Notes: a model not told the origin generated them from the sequence alone. A DNA stretch of 64,000 nt from Winogradskyella sp. (GCA_002722255.1 PBLD01000001.1:617797-681796); one strand, 5' to 3'. Numbered from the stretch's first letter, positions 8,601 through 17,384 are shown. Numbers and translations are program-made.

Positions 8601-11018
8601 AGCATCACAATTTGCTCTCACCCAAACCTCGTAAGAACTAGAGAATGATAAGCCTGTTTCGTTCACAGAAGGTGAAAAAACCTCTGTTCCAGGTCCTGTA
8701 GGTTCACCTGTACCTGCAGGTACAACAACATATTCCCAAGAGCCTTCTCCGCCAGTTCCAATCCAATCAATATCAGCAGAACTACCAGTTATATTTGTTA
8801 TGGTTATACTACTAGGAGGAATACAATCTGGTGCTTCGTCGAAAGTTACATCGTCAATAGCGATATCATCATAGAAGTCTCCTGTAACGATTTCAGAAAA
8901 AATAAATCTTGCTTGCACATCTCCAGTAATAGTAAGACTGCTAAGACCAATAATCTTTAATTCCCATCCTGAAGTATTAGTATTATATGTTCCCATATTA
9001 TTCCAAGCTGCACCGTCCCATACTTCAACATCTAGTTGACAGTTAGCATTGCCCTCATTGTCACTTATTTCATAAAAAGATAAAGCAGGAGATGTAAGTC
9101 CAGATACATCAACTAATGGACTTGTTAATGTTCTAACACCATCATCACCAGATGAGTCACACCAAGCAAAATAGTCATTAGTTGCCGTAGTACCAGTTAT
9201 GGTACCGTTATCACCTATATGGTTGAAACCAGGATCATTATCAAAAAACCAATCTTCGCCACCATCCATAGTCCAACAAAGAGGAATTGTTCCTCCATTT
9301 TCAAAACCTTCAGTGTAAGGTGCTGTAAAGGTTGTACACTCAGTAGTAAAGGCAAAAGGTCCTACCCATCCACTGAATTCGCTACCACAATTAGCTTGAA
9401 CATAATATTCATAATCGGTAACAGCTGTAAGACCACTTACGGTATAAGGATTTGTAACTCCTGAGTCTGTTGCAGTGCCTGTTGGAGGCGTACCCGCAGG
9501 AACAAGTTCTATATTCCAGTCTACTACAGTGCCACCTTGTGTCCATCCAAGTTCAGCAGAGGTAGAAGTAATCGCACTAGCGGTTAAAAAGGTAGGGTCA
9601 AAGCAAGTAGGCGCTTCATCTAAAGTAACGTCATCTATTGCAATGTCATCATAGAAATCGCCTGTTACAGGCTCTGAGAATATAAACCTTACCTGAACAT
9701 CACCAGTTATAACTAAACTAGAGAGATCTATTAATTTTAACTCCCAGCCAGCGGTGTTCGTATTATAAGTTCCCATATTGTTCCAAGCTGCACCATCCCA
9801 TACTTCAACATCCAATTGAGAATTTGCGTTACCTTCGTTATCACTTAGTTCATAGAAAGAAAGAGAAGGATTGGTAAGTCCAGAAATATCAACAAGAGGA
9901 CTTGTTAAGGTGGTTACACCATCATTTCCAGAAGAGTCAACCCATGCAAAGAAATTATTTGAAGATGTTGTACCTGTTATAGTACCGTTGTCACCTATAT
10001 GGTTACCAGCACCTGTATCACTAAATTGCCAATCTTCTCCACCATCCATAGTCCAACATAACGGAATAGTTCCTCCATTTTCAAATCCTTCTGTATATGG
10101 AGCTGTAAATGTTACACATTCTGTTGAAAAAGCAAAAGGTCCTACCCAAGAACTAACATCTCCACCACAATCTGCTTGTATGTAGTATACATAATTAGAA
10201 GCGGGAGTTAATCCAGTAATAGTAAAAGGATTTGTATTAGCAACGTCGGTAGGAGTTTCCGTTTGAATTCCTCCATCAAGAACAACTTCAATATTCCAAC
10301 TAGTAGCAGTGCCATTTTCTGTCCAAGATAATGTTGCACTATCAGAACCTGTACTTACAATTGCTAAATCAGATGGTTCTGGGCATGTAACTTCAAAAAT
10401 ATTGATGTCATCAAAACCAAAACCTTCATCTACAACGGATCCGTCAGAGCCAAACGCAATTCTAAAGATTACATTAGATTGGCCTCCTAAACCTGTAAGC
10501 GCATGTCTTGCAGTGACCCAAGCATTTGTTCCTGCTGCACCAGTCCCAGACCAACCTTCTTGTTGACCACCAGGATTACCTCCAATGGTGTCGTCTGTAT
10601 ACCAGTTGTTTGGGTCTCCGTTAGCACCAACATTAACCCAGGTGGTACCTCCATCGATAGAAGACTGAAGTACAGCTCCATCCCAACTAAATTCAATATC
10701 ATACCAAATACTTAATTCAATTGAAGGAGCAGAAAGGGATGAAAAGTCAAAAACAGGACTTGTAACCCAAGAGTCTTCGTTAGTATTGTAATTACCTGAG
10801 AGATTGGTTACCCAAGCGTTGGTTCCAGATGCAGCACTATTAATAATAGCACCAGTTGGTGTACCTAAAGCCCAAGTACCGTTTGTTGTGTTGTCGGCAA
10901 CCCAACCTCCATCACCAGACTCAAAGTCTTCAGTGTATGGAAAAGTAGTTATTTGTGCTTGTACACTCGTAATTGCAATGGACGAAAGCAAAAATAAAAA
11001 TAGAGTAATCTTTTTCAT
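5679..11018 (-). CDS. Giant multidomain adhesin with type B T9SS sorting domain
   Basis: The 1779-residue protein starts with a signal peptide (to about SVQAQ). A choice-of-anchor J/MAM-like domain covers about 25-210, and FN3 domains alternate with two copies of a 174-residue MAM-like module (residues 299-472 and 559-732). A CUB-like region at about 830-955 and a PPC-like domain at about 1045-1170 follow, then Ig-like repeats with CDGPGSDGVEDFDLD and CDDSDGNVDGSTEFDL motifs. The end, from about 1690 (VFPEGISPNNDDLNDTFDL to the last residue), is a gliding-motility-associated C-terminal domain, the type B T9SS sorting signal. It is therefore a secreted or cell-surface protein that depends on the PorP/SprF and PorE-like proteins encoded directly downstream. 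Its ligand is unknown. Confidence 0.92.
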   Translation of the reverse strand: MKKITLFLFLLSSIAITSVQAQITTFPYTEDFESGDGGWVADNTTNGTWALGTPTGAIINSAASGTNAWVTNLSGNYNTNEDSWVTSPVFDFSSLSAPSIELSIWYDIEFSWDGAVLQSSIDGGTTWVNVGANGDPNNWYTDDTIGGNPGGQQEGWSGTGAAGTNAWVTARHALTGLGGQSNVIFRIAFGSDGSVVDEGFGFDDINIFEVTCPEPSDLAIVSTGSDSATLSWTENGTATSWNIEVVLDGGIQTETPTDVANTNPFTITGLTPASNYVYYIQADCGGDVSSWVGPFAFSTECVTFTAPYTEGFENGGTIPLCWTMDGGEDWQFSDTGAGNHIGDNGTITGTTSSNNFFAWVDSSGNDGVTTLTSPLVDISGLTNPSLSFYELSDNEGNANSQLDVEVWDGAAWNNMGTYNTNTAGWELKLIDLSSLVITGDVQVRFIFSEPVTGDFYDDIAIDDVTLDEAPTCFDPTFLTASAITSTSAELGWTQGGTVVDWNIELVPAGTPPTGTATDSGVTNPYTVSGLTAVTDYEYYVQANCGSEFSGWVGPFAFTTECTTFTAPYTEGFENGGTIPLCWTMDGGEDWFFDNDPGFNHIGDNGTITGTTATNDYFAWCDSSGDDGVRTLTSPLVDVSGLTSPALSFYEISDNEGNANCQLDVEVWDGAAWNNMGTYNTNTSGWELKIIGLSSLTITGDVQARFIFSEIVTGDFYDDIAIDDVTFDEAPDCIPPSSITITNITGSSADIDWIGTGGEGSWEYVVVPAGTGEPTGPGTEVFSPSVNETGLSFSSSYEVWVRANCDANGFSEWVGPVVFDTPIQTDFTLDCANDGPLTIDYCYDNGGATNPLIFTFTSNDGTPLNLVFNSGFVENNWDELVVLDSDGNPFPGYAPADDNYGNGGNIGGLSFQSTGDTISFYINSDGSVSCGSGSATYADGINYTVSCATCINPEATYTVIDDCENGDQFLIDVDITSLGDATNLTISNNINSDTVPVTAVGVYQVGPFPFLQDVIVSVSNDDDVNCIINSQAIQLLACPPDNDNCDGATVASVNTDESCSVTTPGTILAATPSGVPLSCGGDPDDDVWFQFTAAGDQQIIDIQNITGGTTNLDHALYGGDCGNLVEIYCSDDTFSLTPSLVVGDTYYIRVFSASSASETSTFDLCISTLGTPTYCLDALPICADPSIQYESIVGDQTAPPYLDYDCLGSQPDPQWNTINFDVAGDYVFSLDQVDLSGNPIDIDFIVWGPFVDQQGGCVDLLPESIADCSYSATASETITLTNVPANSVYVILITNFSQDPGFYTFTQDSGPPDGTNCDVVCDVVLSIEGGEVEDDIEDPITPDETFEFCGYPSVELTASTFYSVDEFRWYRDGFIIADYNQPNLTVTESGTYQVQVLGGICDQSETYFSALIDVRLFDEAPSVDPQNITVCDGPGSDGVEDFDLDALTASLDLGEDFVVSYYTNINDANQAINAVSSPYTSSGETLIIRIEDATAASEGFLGCRQLSEVELVVNPRPVVNQPENFVVCDDSDGNVDGSTEFDLTSIDDEVSASSDVTITYHSSQADADNSTGALTSPYTSSGETVFVRVEDINTGCYETTSFDLVVNIVPLATFDQQFEYIVCPNATVPVSIGIIPDNFTATDVSVTWSLDGVDIPGASGLTLDTVLVSGDYSAEIVFNDTQCSNTVTAFVEEAESCVFPEGISPNNDDLNDTFDLSSFDVVKLEIFNRNGTLVYSKNNYVDEWEGQTNDGEELPVGTYFYTVIYEGGAKQKSAWVYINR
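8823..9344 (-). repeat. 522-bp MAM-like module repeat, copy 2
   Basis: This block encodes residues 559-732 of the large adhesin, from TECTTF to DEAPDC. It is the closest match to the block at 1259-1780 and a nearer relative of that gene than of its own neighbouring copy, judging by shared residues such as FFDNDPGFNHIG and AWCDSSG. Confidence 0.8.
9603..10124 (-). repeat. 522-bp MAM-like module repeat, copy 3
   Basis: This block encodes residues 299-472 of the large adhesin, from TECVTF to DEAPTC. It is more diverged from the other two copies: QFSDTGAGNHIG replaces FFDNDPGFNHIG, and AWVDSSG replaces AWCDSSG, so the extra cysteine is absent. Confidence 0.78.
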
Positions 11019-11156
11019 TATTAATCGGTTTGTTAGAAATTATTTAACCCTTTTTAATACATTGATTATAAAGGATTTGTTTTTTTTAATTTTTTGAGGC
11101 TTTGGGAAGCATATATTTACGCTGATTAAACGTACTTTTTATGCTCACCCGAAGAT

Positions 11157-11216
11157 ATAAAAAATGGCTATTAACGTACTGTTAACATTGCTATAATAGA
11201 TTAACGACATTATTTA
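11157..11216 (-). promoter_or_regulatory. Conserved leader element, copy 2 (paired with 2660-2719)
   Basis: The block lies 139-198 bases upstream of the adhesin start at 11018 and just past the stop of the preceding gene. It aligns with 2660-2719 at the same distance from that gene's start. Shared pieces on the plus strand include ATAAAAAATG, CTATTAA, TTAACATTG and ATAATAGATTAA. It is probably the promoter and operator region for the adhesin-porP-porE unit. Confidence 0.6.
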
Positions 11217-11228
11217 TCGATAAATGGT

Positions 11229-12179
11229 TTAGGGCGTTCTAAATTGAATATAAACAGGGAAATGATCGCTATATCCTCCTTTATATTTCTTACCTGCGTA
11301 AGTTCTAAAAGGTTGCCCTTTGTATTTGCCGTGATATTGTGTTAAGAACTTTGAATTAAATACTTCAGCCTTTATAAATTTTAATTTTGTACCATCAGGA
11401 TCAAAAAAATTACCACTAATTAGTATTTGATCAAACATATTCCATTGAAAATCATGATTCAAACTCCCTTTATTATAGGATAAGACCGTACTAAAAGGAT
11501 TATATAAATGACCTTCCTTTTCTAATAGCATTAAACTCTCATTCTCTGGGTTGTCATTAAAGTCTCCCATAACAATGACTTTAGCATTTGCTTGTTCTTT
11601 TTTTAACCTTGCGATAACATTGTTTACAACATTGGCTGCAGCAATCCTTTTATGTTCGGTTTCTTTTTCACCTTCGCGACGAGACGACCAGTGGTTAACA
11701 ATAATATTAATGTCTTCCTCATGAAGTTTCCCTTGCACAAGCAAAATATCTCTGGTATAGTCTCTTTCACCAGTTTCTGATTGAAGGTAGACTGAAAATG
11801 TTTCAGAATTTTCAACTTTAAAAAATTCGTCTTTATATAATAGAGCAACATCGATGCCGCGTTCGTCTGCAGAATCATAATGTATATAGCTATAGGTTTC
11901 AGAGATTAGATTTTCACTTCTAACAAGATCAGAAAGTACTTTTTTGTTTTCTACTTCTGCTAAACCAACAATAATAGGAGCTAGGTTTGTTTCTTCTTTA
12001 CCTATTTGAGATATAACTTTCCCTAATTTTTTTAGTTTGTTATCATAGCGTTTTGGTGTCCATCGTTTAGCAGATGTTGGTAAAAAGTCATCATCATTAG
12101 TTAATGGATCATTTTCTATATCAAATAAATTTTCGATATTATAAAAAGCTATTGTGTGCGTGTTAGAGTTTTTAATCAT
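11229..12179 (-). CDS. Endonuclease/exonuclease/phosphatase family protein
   Basis: The 316-residue protein shows the EEP (DNase I-like) signature: FYNIENLFD near the N-terminus, GLAEVENK with the metal-binding glutamate, MGDFNDNPEN with the catalytic Asp and Asn, and a terminal GGYSDHFPV with the Asp-His pair. Members hydrolyse phosphodiester bonds in nucleic acids, phosphoinositides or sphingomyelin; the substrate here cannot be told. There is no signal peptide, so it is probably cytoplasmic. An upstream ATG at 12224 in the same frame would add 15 residues and run into the hflX promoter, so I chose the ATG at 12179, after which the conserved fold starts at once. Confidence 0.85.
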   Translation of the reverse strand: MIKNSNTHTIAFYNIENLFDIENDPLTNDDDFLPTSAKRWTPKRYDNKLKKLGKVISQIGKEETNLAPIIVGLAEVENKKVLSDLVRSENLISETYSYIHYDSADERGIDVALLYKDEFFKVENSETFSVYLQSETGERDYTRDILLVQGKLHEEDINIIVNHWSSRREGEKETEHKRIAAANVVNNVIARLKKEQANAKVIVMGDFNDNPENESLMLLEKEGHLYNPFSTVLSYNKGSLNHDFQWNMFDQILISGNFFDPDGTKLKFIKAEVFNSKFLTQYHGKYKGQPFRTYAGKKYKGGYSDHFPVYIQFRTP

Positions 12180-12229
12180 GCAATAAAAATATAGCTTTTT
12201 AAAAATATACTGAGGAAAATCCATTTCCT

Positions 12230-12237
12230 TAACTTTG
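12230..12237 (+). promoter_or_regulatory. Putative -7 element of hflX (TAACTTTG)
   Basis: This is a perfect match to the Bacteroidota -7 consensus TAnnTTTG, ending 15 bases before the hflX start at 12253. I see no clear -33 TTTG at the usual spacing. Confidence 0.55.
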
Positions 12238-12252
12238 TACTTTATTTAATAT

Positions 12253-13464
12253 ATGCTAGAGAAAAAAGATATAAAATTAGAAAGTGTTGTACTTATTGGT
12301 ATTATCACTCAAGATCAAGATGAAGAACAGTCTAAAGAGTATTTAGATGAGCTTGAGTTTTTAACCTACACTGCAGGTGGTGATGTTGTAAAACGATTTA
12401 CTCAAAAAATGACGCAGCCAAACCCTAAAACCTTTATAGGTACAGGTAAGATGGAAGATGTCATGAACTTTGTAAAAGAGAATGAAGTTGGTACTGTAAT
12501 ATTTGATGATGAGCTTTCGCCAGCGCAAGAACGCAACATCAGTAAAATATTGAATTGTAAAATTTTAGATAGAACCAATCTCATCTTAGACATTTTTGCG
12601 CAACGTGCACAAACCAGTTATGCCAGAACTCAAGTAGAGTTGGCGCAATGCGAATACTTATTACCACGACTAAAAGGAATGTGGACACACCTTGAAAGAC
12701 AAAAAGGTGGTATTGGTATGCGTGGTCCTGGTGAAACGGAGATAGAAACAGATAGACGTATTGTGCGCGACAAAATTGCGTTGCTAAAAGCTAAGATAAA
12801 AACCATCGACAAGCAAATGGCAGTGCAGCGAGGCAACAGAGGCAAGATGGTACGTGTGGCTTTAGTAGGTTATACCAATGTTGGTAAGTCTACTTTGATG
12901 AATGTGATTAGTAAAAGTGAAGTCTTTGCCGAAAATAAACTCTTCGCAACTTTGGACACTACTGTTAGAAAGGTTGTTATAGGAAACTTACCATTTTTGG
13001 TAAGTGATACGGTAGGGTTTATCAGAAAATTACCAACGCAATTGGTAGAGTCTTTTAAAAGTACTTTGGATGAAGTTAGAGAAGCCGATTTATTGTTGCA
13101 TGTGGTGGACATCTCACATTCTAATTTTGAAGAACATATAGAATCGGTAAATCAGATTTTAGATGAAATTGAAAGTAAGGATAAACCTACCATTATGGTG
13201 TTTAACAAAATCGATGCTTACGAGCCAGAACCTTTTGATGAAGAAGATTTATTAGAAGAGCGAACTAAAGCAAACTTTACGATTGATGAATGGAAAAAAA
13301 CCTGGATGTCTAGAGTTGGCGATAATGCCCTTTTTATTTCGGCATTGAACAAAGAAAATATGGACGAATTTAGAAAACGTGTCTATCAAGAAGTACGAGA
13401 AATTCATGTAACTCGTTTTCCATACAATCATTTCCTATATCCAGACGTTGAAGATATAGAGTAA
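12253..13464 (+). CDS. hflX: GTPase HflX
   Basis: The 403-residue P-loop GTPase binds the 50S subunit and rescues or splits stalled ribosomes, notably under heat stress. The N-terminal HflX domain (about 1-195) contains the family motif GGIGMRGPGETEIETDRR at 152-169. The G domain follows with G1 GYTNVGKST (206-214), G3 DTVGF and G4 NKID. The length is normal. It is transcribed divergently from the EEP gene and lies 12 bases before the penicillin-binding protein gene, so the two may be cotranscribed. A TAnnTTTG element lies just upstream. Confidence 0.97.
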   Translation: MLEKKDIKLESVVLIGIITQDQDEEQSKEYLDELEFLTYTAGGDVVKRFTQKMTQPNPKTFIGTGKMEDVMNFVKENEVGTVIFDDELSPAQERNISKILNCKILDRTNLILDIFAQRAQTSYARTQVELAQCEYLLPRLKGMWTHLERQKGGIGMRGPGETEIETDRRIVRDKIALLKAKIKTIDKQMAVQRGNRGKMVRVALVGYTNVGKSTLMNVISKSEVFAENKLFATLDTTVRKVVIGNLPFLVSDTVGFIRKLPTQLVESFKSTLDEVREADLLLHVVDISHSNFEEHIESVNQILDEIESKDKPTIMVFNKIDAYEPEPFDEEDLLEERTKANFTIDEWKKTWMSRVGDNALFISALNKENMDEFRKRVYQEVREIHVTRFPYNHFLYPDVEDIE

Positions 13465-13476
13465 ATTATCTTCAAG

Positions 13477-15747
13477 ATGACTACAAATGCCAACCAATTC
13501 AAAATTCGGATAAAAAAGATTTTTAAAAACAAGTGGGTAAAATGGCTTTCTGTTTGTGCAGGTGCCATTTTACTGTTTTTGGTTGGTCTTTATATCAGTA
13601 TATATTTAGGATTCTTCGGAAAGCTGCCAACCACAGAAGAACTAAGTTCCATAAAGCAAGAGCAAGCCACCCAACTTTTAGATCACAACGGTAAATTAAT
13701 CGGCAAGTATTACATCTATGATAGGCAACCTGTAGAATTCAAGGATTTTCCGAAGCATTTAATAAATGCTCTAGTTGCGACTGAAGACAGCCGTTATTAC
13801 GAGCACGATGGTGTAGATAATATCAGTCTAATGCGTGTGTTTGTAAAGAATTTAATTCTTAGAGATAAAAGTGCTGGTGGTGGAAGCACAATAACGCTTC
13901 AATTGGCAAAGAATTTATATGGCAGAAAAAATTATGCGCTATTTAGTATGCTCATCAATAAGTTCAAGGAATCTATTGTAGCCAAGCGTATTGAAGATAT
14001 TTATTCTAAGGAAGAAATTTTAACGCTTTACCTAAACACGGTTCCGTTTCCGGATAATACTTATGGTATAGAAAGTGCTTCTTTAAAGTTTTTCGACAAA
14101 TCTGTAAAAGACTTATCGCTAAACGAAGCAGCCACTCTAGTCGGAACACTAAAAGCCAACACCTACTACAATCCAAGAGTGCATCAACAACGTAGTGAAG
14201 ATAGACGAAATGTAGTGCTCAACCAAATGCTTAATTATGGCTACTTGGCAAAAGATTCTTTAGAGTTTTATAGTAACGAAACGTTGGAACTCAATTACAA
14301 ATCCTACAATCACGATTTAGGGTTGGCACCTTATTTTAGAGAAGCTGTTAAACAAGAGCTTTCAAAAATATTAGATACGCTAAAAACACCAGATGGCGAA
14401 ACCTATGATTTGTATAAGGACGGATTGGTTGTGCATACAACGTTAGACTACCAAATGCAACAATATGCTGAAGACGCAATGAAATCGCACCTTACAAAAT
14501 TGCAAAGTGATTTTGAAGCTTCTTACGGAAAGTATGCACCTTGGAACGATAACTCTAAAGTTTTAAAAGTAGCAATTCAAAAATTGCCAATCGTTAAAAA
14601 ATATAAAGAAGCAGGTTTGTCTGATGCGCAGATTAAAGATTCTTTAAACGTAAAAAGAAACGTTGAATTATTCGGTTGGAAAGGAGATACAATCAAAAAT
14701 GTTTCTGTAGTAGATAGTTTGAAGCATTATTTGAAGTTTTTAAATACAGGAATGCTATCCATAGACCCAAAAACTGGTGCAGTTAGGACTTATATTGGTG
14801 GCATTGATTATCGTTTCTTTAAGTACGACCATGTTTCCCAAAGCGAACGACAAGTTGGCTCAACCTTTAAACCTTTTGTCTATACAGCAGCAATTGAAAA
14901 CGGTTTAGACCCTTGTACTTATTTTGCACTTAGCGAAGTGACGTATACGAATTATGATGATTGGACACCAAGTAATGCTGGTAGCGATGAAGAAGATCCT
15001 CATATTAATTATACTTTAGAAAATGCATTGAGTAATTCTGTAAATACCATTGCTGTAAAGGTATTAGAGGAAGTTGGTATACCAAAAACCATAAAACAAG
15101 TCGAAAAATTAGGTATCACGCACGAGTTACCTAATAAGCCATCCTTGGCATTAGGTGTTTCAGAAATTAATTTGAAAGAACTCACAGGTGCTTATGCGAG
15201 TTATGTCAATAAAAGTAAGCCAGTAAAACCATTTTTAATCACAAAGATTGAAGATAAAAATGGAAATGTCATCGCTAATTTTGAACCAGAAGTTGCCGAA
15301 GCGCAAGCTTACAATGATTATACAAGGCAAGTAATGCTTCAAATGATGAAATCTACAGTAAATTCTGGTACAGCAACACGATTGCGAAACACCTACGGAT
15401 TACGAAACGACATTGCAGGTAAAACAGGAACAACACAGAACAATAAAGATGGTTGGTTTGTGGCATTAACGCCAAAATTAGTAACCATTACTTGGGTAGG
15501 CAACGATAACCATAGTATAGGTTTTAAATCAACAGGAATAGGGCAAGGTGCAAATTCGGCATTACCAGTTTTTGCGAAGTTTTATCAAAAGCTCAATAAA
15601 GATTCAGACTACAGGTCTATAACTAACGCTAAGTTTGAAAGTCCATCTGAAGACGTGATAAACGATTTGGATTGCGAGCCAACCAAACGCGATGGTTTTA
15701 TTAAGCGTTTGTTTAAAAGGAAGAATAAAAAGAAAAAGTTTGACTAA
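13477..15747 (+). CDS. Class A penicillin-binding protein (transglycosylase/transpeptidase)
   Basis: This bifunctional peptidoglycan synthase is PBP1A-like, 756 residues, with one N-terminal membrane anchor at about 22-45. The GT51 glycosyltransferase domain has ATEDSRYYEHDGVD with catalytic Glu103 and the GGSTITLQLAKNL motif. The transpeptidase domain has the active-site SxxK in GSTFKPFVY (about residue 465), an SxN motif in SNSVN, and KTGTT. The basic tail KRLFKRKNKKKKFD probably stays disordered. It lies directly after hflX, and a bidirectional terminator follows at 15755-15772. Several class A PBPs usually exist in flavobacteria, so I give no symbol. Confidence 0.95.
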   Translation: MTTNANQFKIRIKKIFKNKWVKWLSVCAGAILLFLVGLYISIYLGFFGKLPTTEELSSIKQEQATQLLDHNGKLIGKYYIYDRQPVEFKDFPKHLINALVATEDSRYYEHDGVDNISLMRVFVKNLILRDKSAGGGSTITLQLAKNLYGRKNYALFSMLINKFKESIVAKRIEDIYSKEEILTLYLNTVPFPDNTYGIESASLKFFDKSVKDLSLNEAATLVGTLKANTYYNPRVHQQRSEDRRNVVLNQMLNYGYLAKDSLEFYSNETLELNYKSYNHDLGLAPYFREAVKQELSKILDTLKTPDGETYDLYKDGLVVHTTLDYQMQQYAEDAMKSHLTKLQSDFEASYGKYAPWNDNSKVLKVAIQKLPIVKKYKEAGLSDAQIKDSLNVKRNVELFGWKGDTIKNVSVVDSLKHYLKFLNTGMLSIDPKTGAVRTYIGGIDYRFFKYDHVSQSERQVGSTFKPFVYTAAIENGLDPCTYFALSEVTYTNYDDWTPSNAGSDEEDPHINYTLENALSNSVNTIAVKVLEEVGIPKTIKQVEKLGITHELPNKPSLALGVSEINLKELTGAYASYVNKSKPVKPFLITKIEDKNGNVIANFEPEVAEAQAYNDYTRQVMLQMMKSTVNSGTATRLRNTYGLRNDIAGKTGTTQNNKDGWFVALTPKLVTITWVGNDNHSIGFKSTGIGQGANSALPVFAKFYQKLNKDSDYRSITNAKFESPSEDVINDLDCEPTKRDGFIKRLFKRKNKKKKFD

Positions 15748-15749
15748 AA

Positions 15750-15777
15750 GAAAAGCCTGTCAATTGACAGGCTTTTT
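15750..15777. terminator. Bidirectional terminator between convergent genes
   Basis: The perfect palindrome GCCTGTCAATTGACAGGC (15755-15772) is flanked by A-rich sequence on the left and T-rich on the right, so it can end transcription both of the PBP gene (plus) and of the DUF3078 gene (minus), whose stops face each other 54 bases apart. Confidence 0.9.
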
Positions 15778-15801
15778 AACTTTTTATGTAGCTCTATAGT
15801 C

Positions 15802-16743
15802 TTAGAACTTATAGCTTAAACCAATTGTGTAATACGTTTGTAAATCGTTGTCTACGTTATCAAACGTTGGTTCGTCCGCAGTTCCCATTGGGTCAAACTG
15901 ACCAAGAGCATAGTTAAGCGCTTCTTGTTTGTTGCTTCTTAAACCAAAATCGAAACCAACACCAATCATTTTCCATAAGGTGTAGCTGAAAGAGTTAGTC
16001 CACGTCCAGTTAGATAAGTCACCAGACTTGTAACTTTGGAATGTAGAGAAATTAGATTTAAAAGCTATAGCACCAATTTGTCTTGTATAATCTGCTACGA
16101 TTTTAGCACCCATAGATGAATCGAAAATAGCATCATTATCAGCAAAAACAAAGTTGTAGTTTAATGGGTGAATAACCACGATTAAGTTATCTAACGGAGT
16201 CCAAGTAGCACCAACACCAAGGTCTAAGTAACCTGGATCGTTAAAGTTGTTTAGTAATGTCGTTCTGTATTCCATTAAACCAGAAACAGCCCACTTTTCG
16301 CTTAACTTACGACCATAAAGAGATGATAAGTTAAATACATCTGTAGTAGGTTCAAAATCATCGCTATCAGTATCGATGTCTTTGTTGTCTAATTTTACCC
16401 ACGCTAAGTTTGTAGTTAAGGCATTTCTCCAAAAATATTTGTCTTCAATTTTGTTGGCAAAAGCATTAAAAGTAAAACCAATATTACCAGAAGAGTTATT
16501 TGGTGCGCCTTGCGCATACCAGTTGTTAAAGTTAGATAAGCTTCCTCCAATAGTACCAAAAGCACCTACTCTCCAGCCAGGTAAAGCATCTATCTGAGCC
16601 TGTAAGGCATTTGCTTCTGCTTGAAACTTATTTGCCTCAGCTTGTTTTTCAGCTTTTTGTGCTTGTAACTCTTCTTTTGTTTGAGAAAAACCAAACGAAA
16701 TTGCAAGCATTAAGAATGCTGATAAAAGTAATTTTCTGTTCAT
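15802..16743 (-). CDS. DUF3078 family outer-membrane-type protein
   Basis: The 313-residue protein has a signal peptide (MNRKLLLSAFLMLAISFGFSQ) and then a short coiled-coil stretch at about 22-53 rich in Ala, Gln, Lys and Glu. A DUF3078 domain follows with the typical GWRVGAFGTIGGSLSNFNNW start. Alternating hydrophobic strands and the final TIGLSYKF (terminal Phe) fit an outer-membrane beta-barrel. The biological role of DUF3078 is unknown. It appears monocistronic, with a TATATTTG element upstream and a bidirectional terminator downstream. Confidence 0.88.
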   Translation of the reverse strand: MNRKLLLSAFLMLAISFGFSQTKEELQAQKAEKQAEANKFQAEANALQAQIDALPGWRVGAFGTIGGSLSNFNNWYAQGAPNNSSGNIGFTFNAFANKIEDKYFWRNALTTNLAWVKLDNKDIDTDSDDFEPTTDVFNLSSLYGRKLSEKWAVSGLMEYRTTLLNNFNDPGYLDLGVGATWTPLDNLIVVIHPLNYNFVFADNDAIFDSSMGAKIVADYTRQIGAIAFKSNFSTFQSYKSGDLSNWTWTNSFSYTLWKMIGVGFDFGLRSNKQEALNYALGQFDPMGTADEPTFDNVDNDLQTYYTIGLSYKF

Positions 16744-16784
16744 AATGAATTAAATTTTAATAATTTAAGTTGTTATAAGTTTTA

Positions 16785-16792
16785 CAAATATA
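16785..16792 (-). promoter_or_regulatory. Putative -7 element of the DUF3078 gene (TATATTTG)
   Basis: The minus strand reads TATATTTG, a perfect TAnnTTTG match about 41 bases upstream of the start at 16743. No good -33 element is visible. Confidence 0.5.
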
Positions 16793-16871
16793 CGTGTTTA
16801 CTGACCTTTTTGGATGTCAGAAAACAGCTAATCACTATTGATTAGACCTTAAATTAATAAAGAAGTCACAT

Positions 16872-17381
16872 TTATTTTTTCCTTTTGAAGAGAGGTACAG
16901 AAGAACAAGCTTCACCAAACATTATGGATTTTGCAATTGGCTTAAGTTTTTGAGATAATAAAACCAGAGCATTTGCAGGCACTGGTTTATTAGAACAACC
17001 TTTTATAATTACAGGCATATCCTGATAAACACCAAGGTCTAATTCTGCAATGATTGAAGAATAAATCAAAGATTCTAAATCTTCTAAAGTGCCAATTACC
17101 GTAAGTTTAGAATAGTTTTGAAGCTCTAAAGAAATTAGCATATAAGCCCAGTCAGGTACAATAGCATCTGTAGAACAATGTAGTGCAACATAACAATTAT
17201 TATATTGAGACCAATCGTGCTCAGCAACGTGTGCTCTAAACTCTTTTTCTCTGAGGACTAAACCTTCAAGTAACCAATCTTTTATGTCAAAAAGAACACG
17301 TTGCCCATTTGGGTAATAATCCTCTAAGTCTATAACTTTAAGTTTACTGTTAGCGACTCTATTTATAATTTCTTCTGCCAT
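16872..17381 (-). CDS. DUF2480 family protein
   Basis: The 169-residue cytoplasmic protein matches the Bacteroidota family DUF2480 (start AEEIINRVANSKLKVIDLED, then HCSTDAIVPDWAYMLI). No catalytic motif of known function is recognisable. A conserved His-Cys in ALHCSTDAIVP and a later Cys in IIKGCSNKPVP could bind metal or a cofactor, but that is speculation. It is the last gene of the SUF-associated run, 3 bases after the HMG-CoA synthase gene, so it is probably cotranscribed with it. Confidence 0.85.
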   Translation of the reverse strand: MAEEIINRVANSKLKVIDLEDYYPNGQRVLFDIKDWLLEGLVLREKEFRAHVAEHDWSQYNNCYVALHCSTDAIVPDWAYMLISLELQNYSKLTVIGTLEDLESLIYSSIIAELDLGVYQDMPVIIKGCSNKPVPANALVLLSQKLKPIAKSIMFGEACSSVPLFKRKK

Positions 17382-17384
17382 AAA

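Noticed and set aside
12180-12224. Upstream 15-residue extension of the endonuclease/phosphatase-family gene
   Set aside because: It would put the start next to the hflX -7 element and gives no conserved sequence; the ATG at 12179 fits better.
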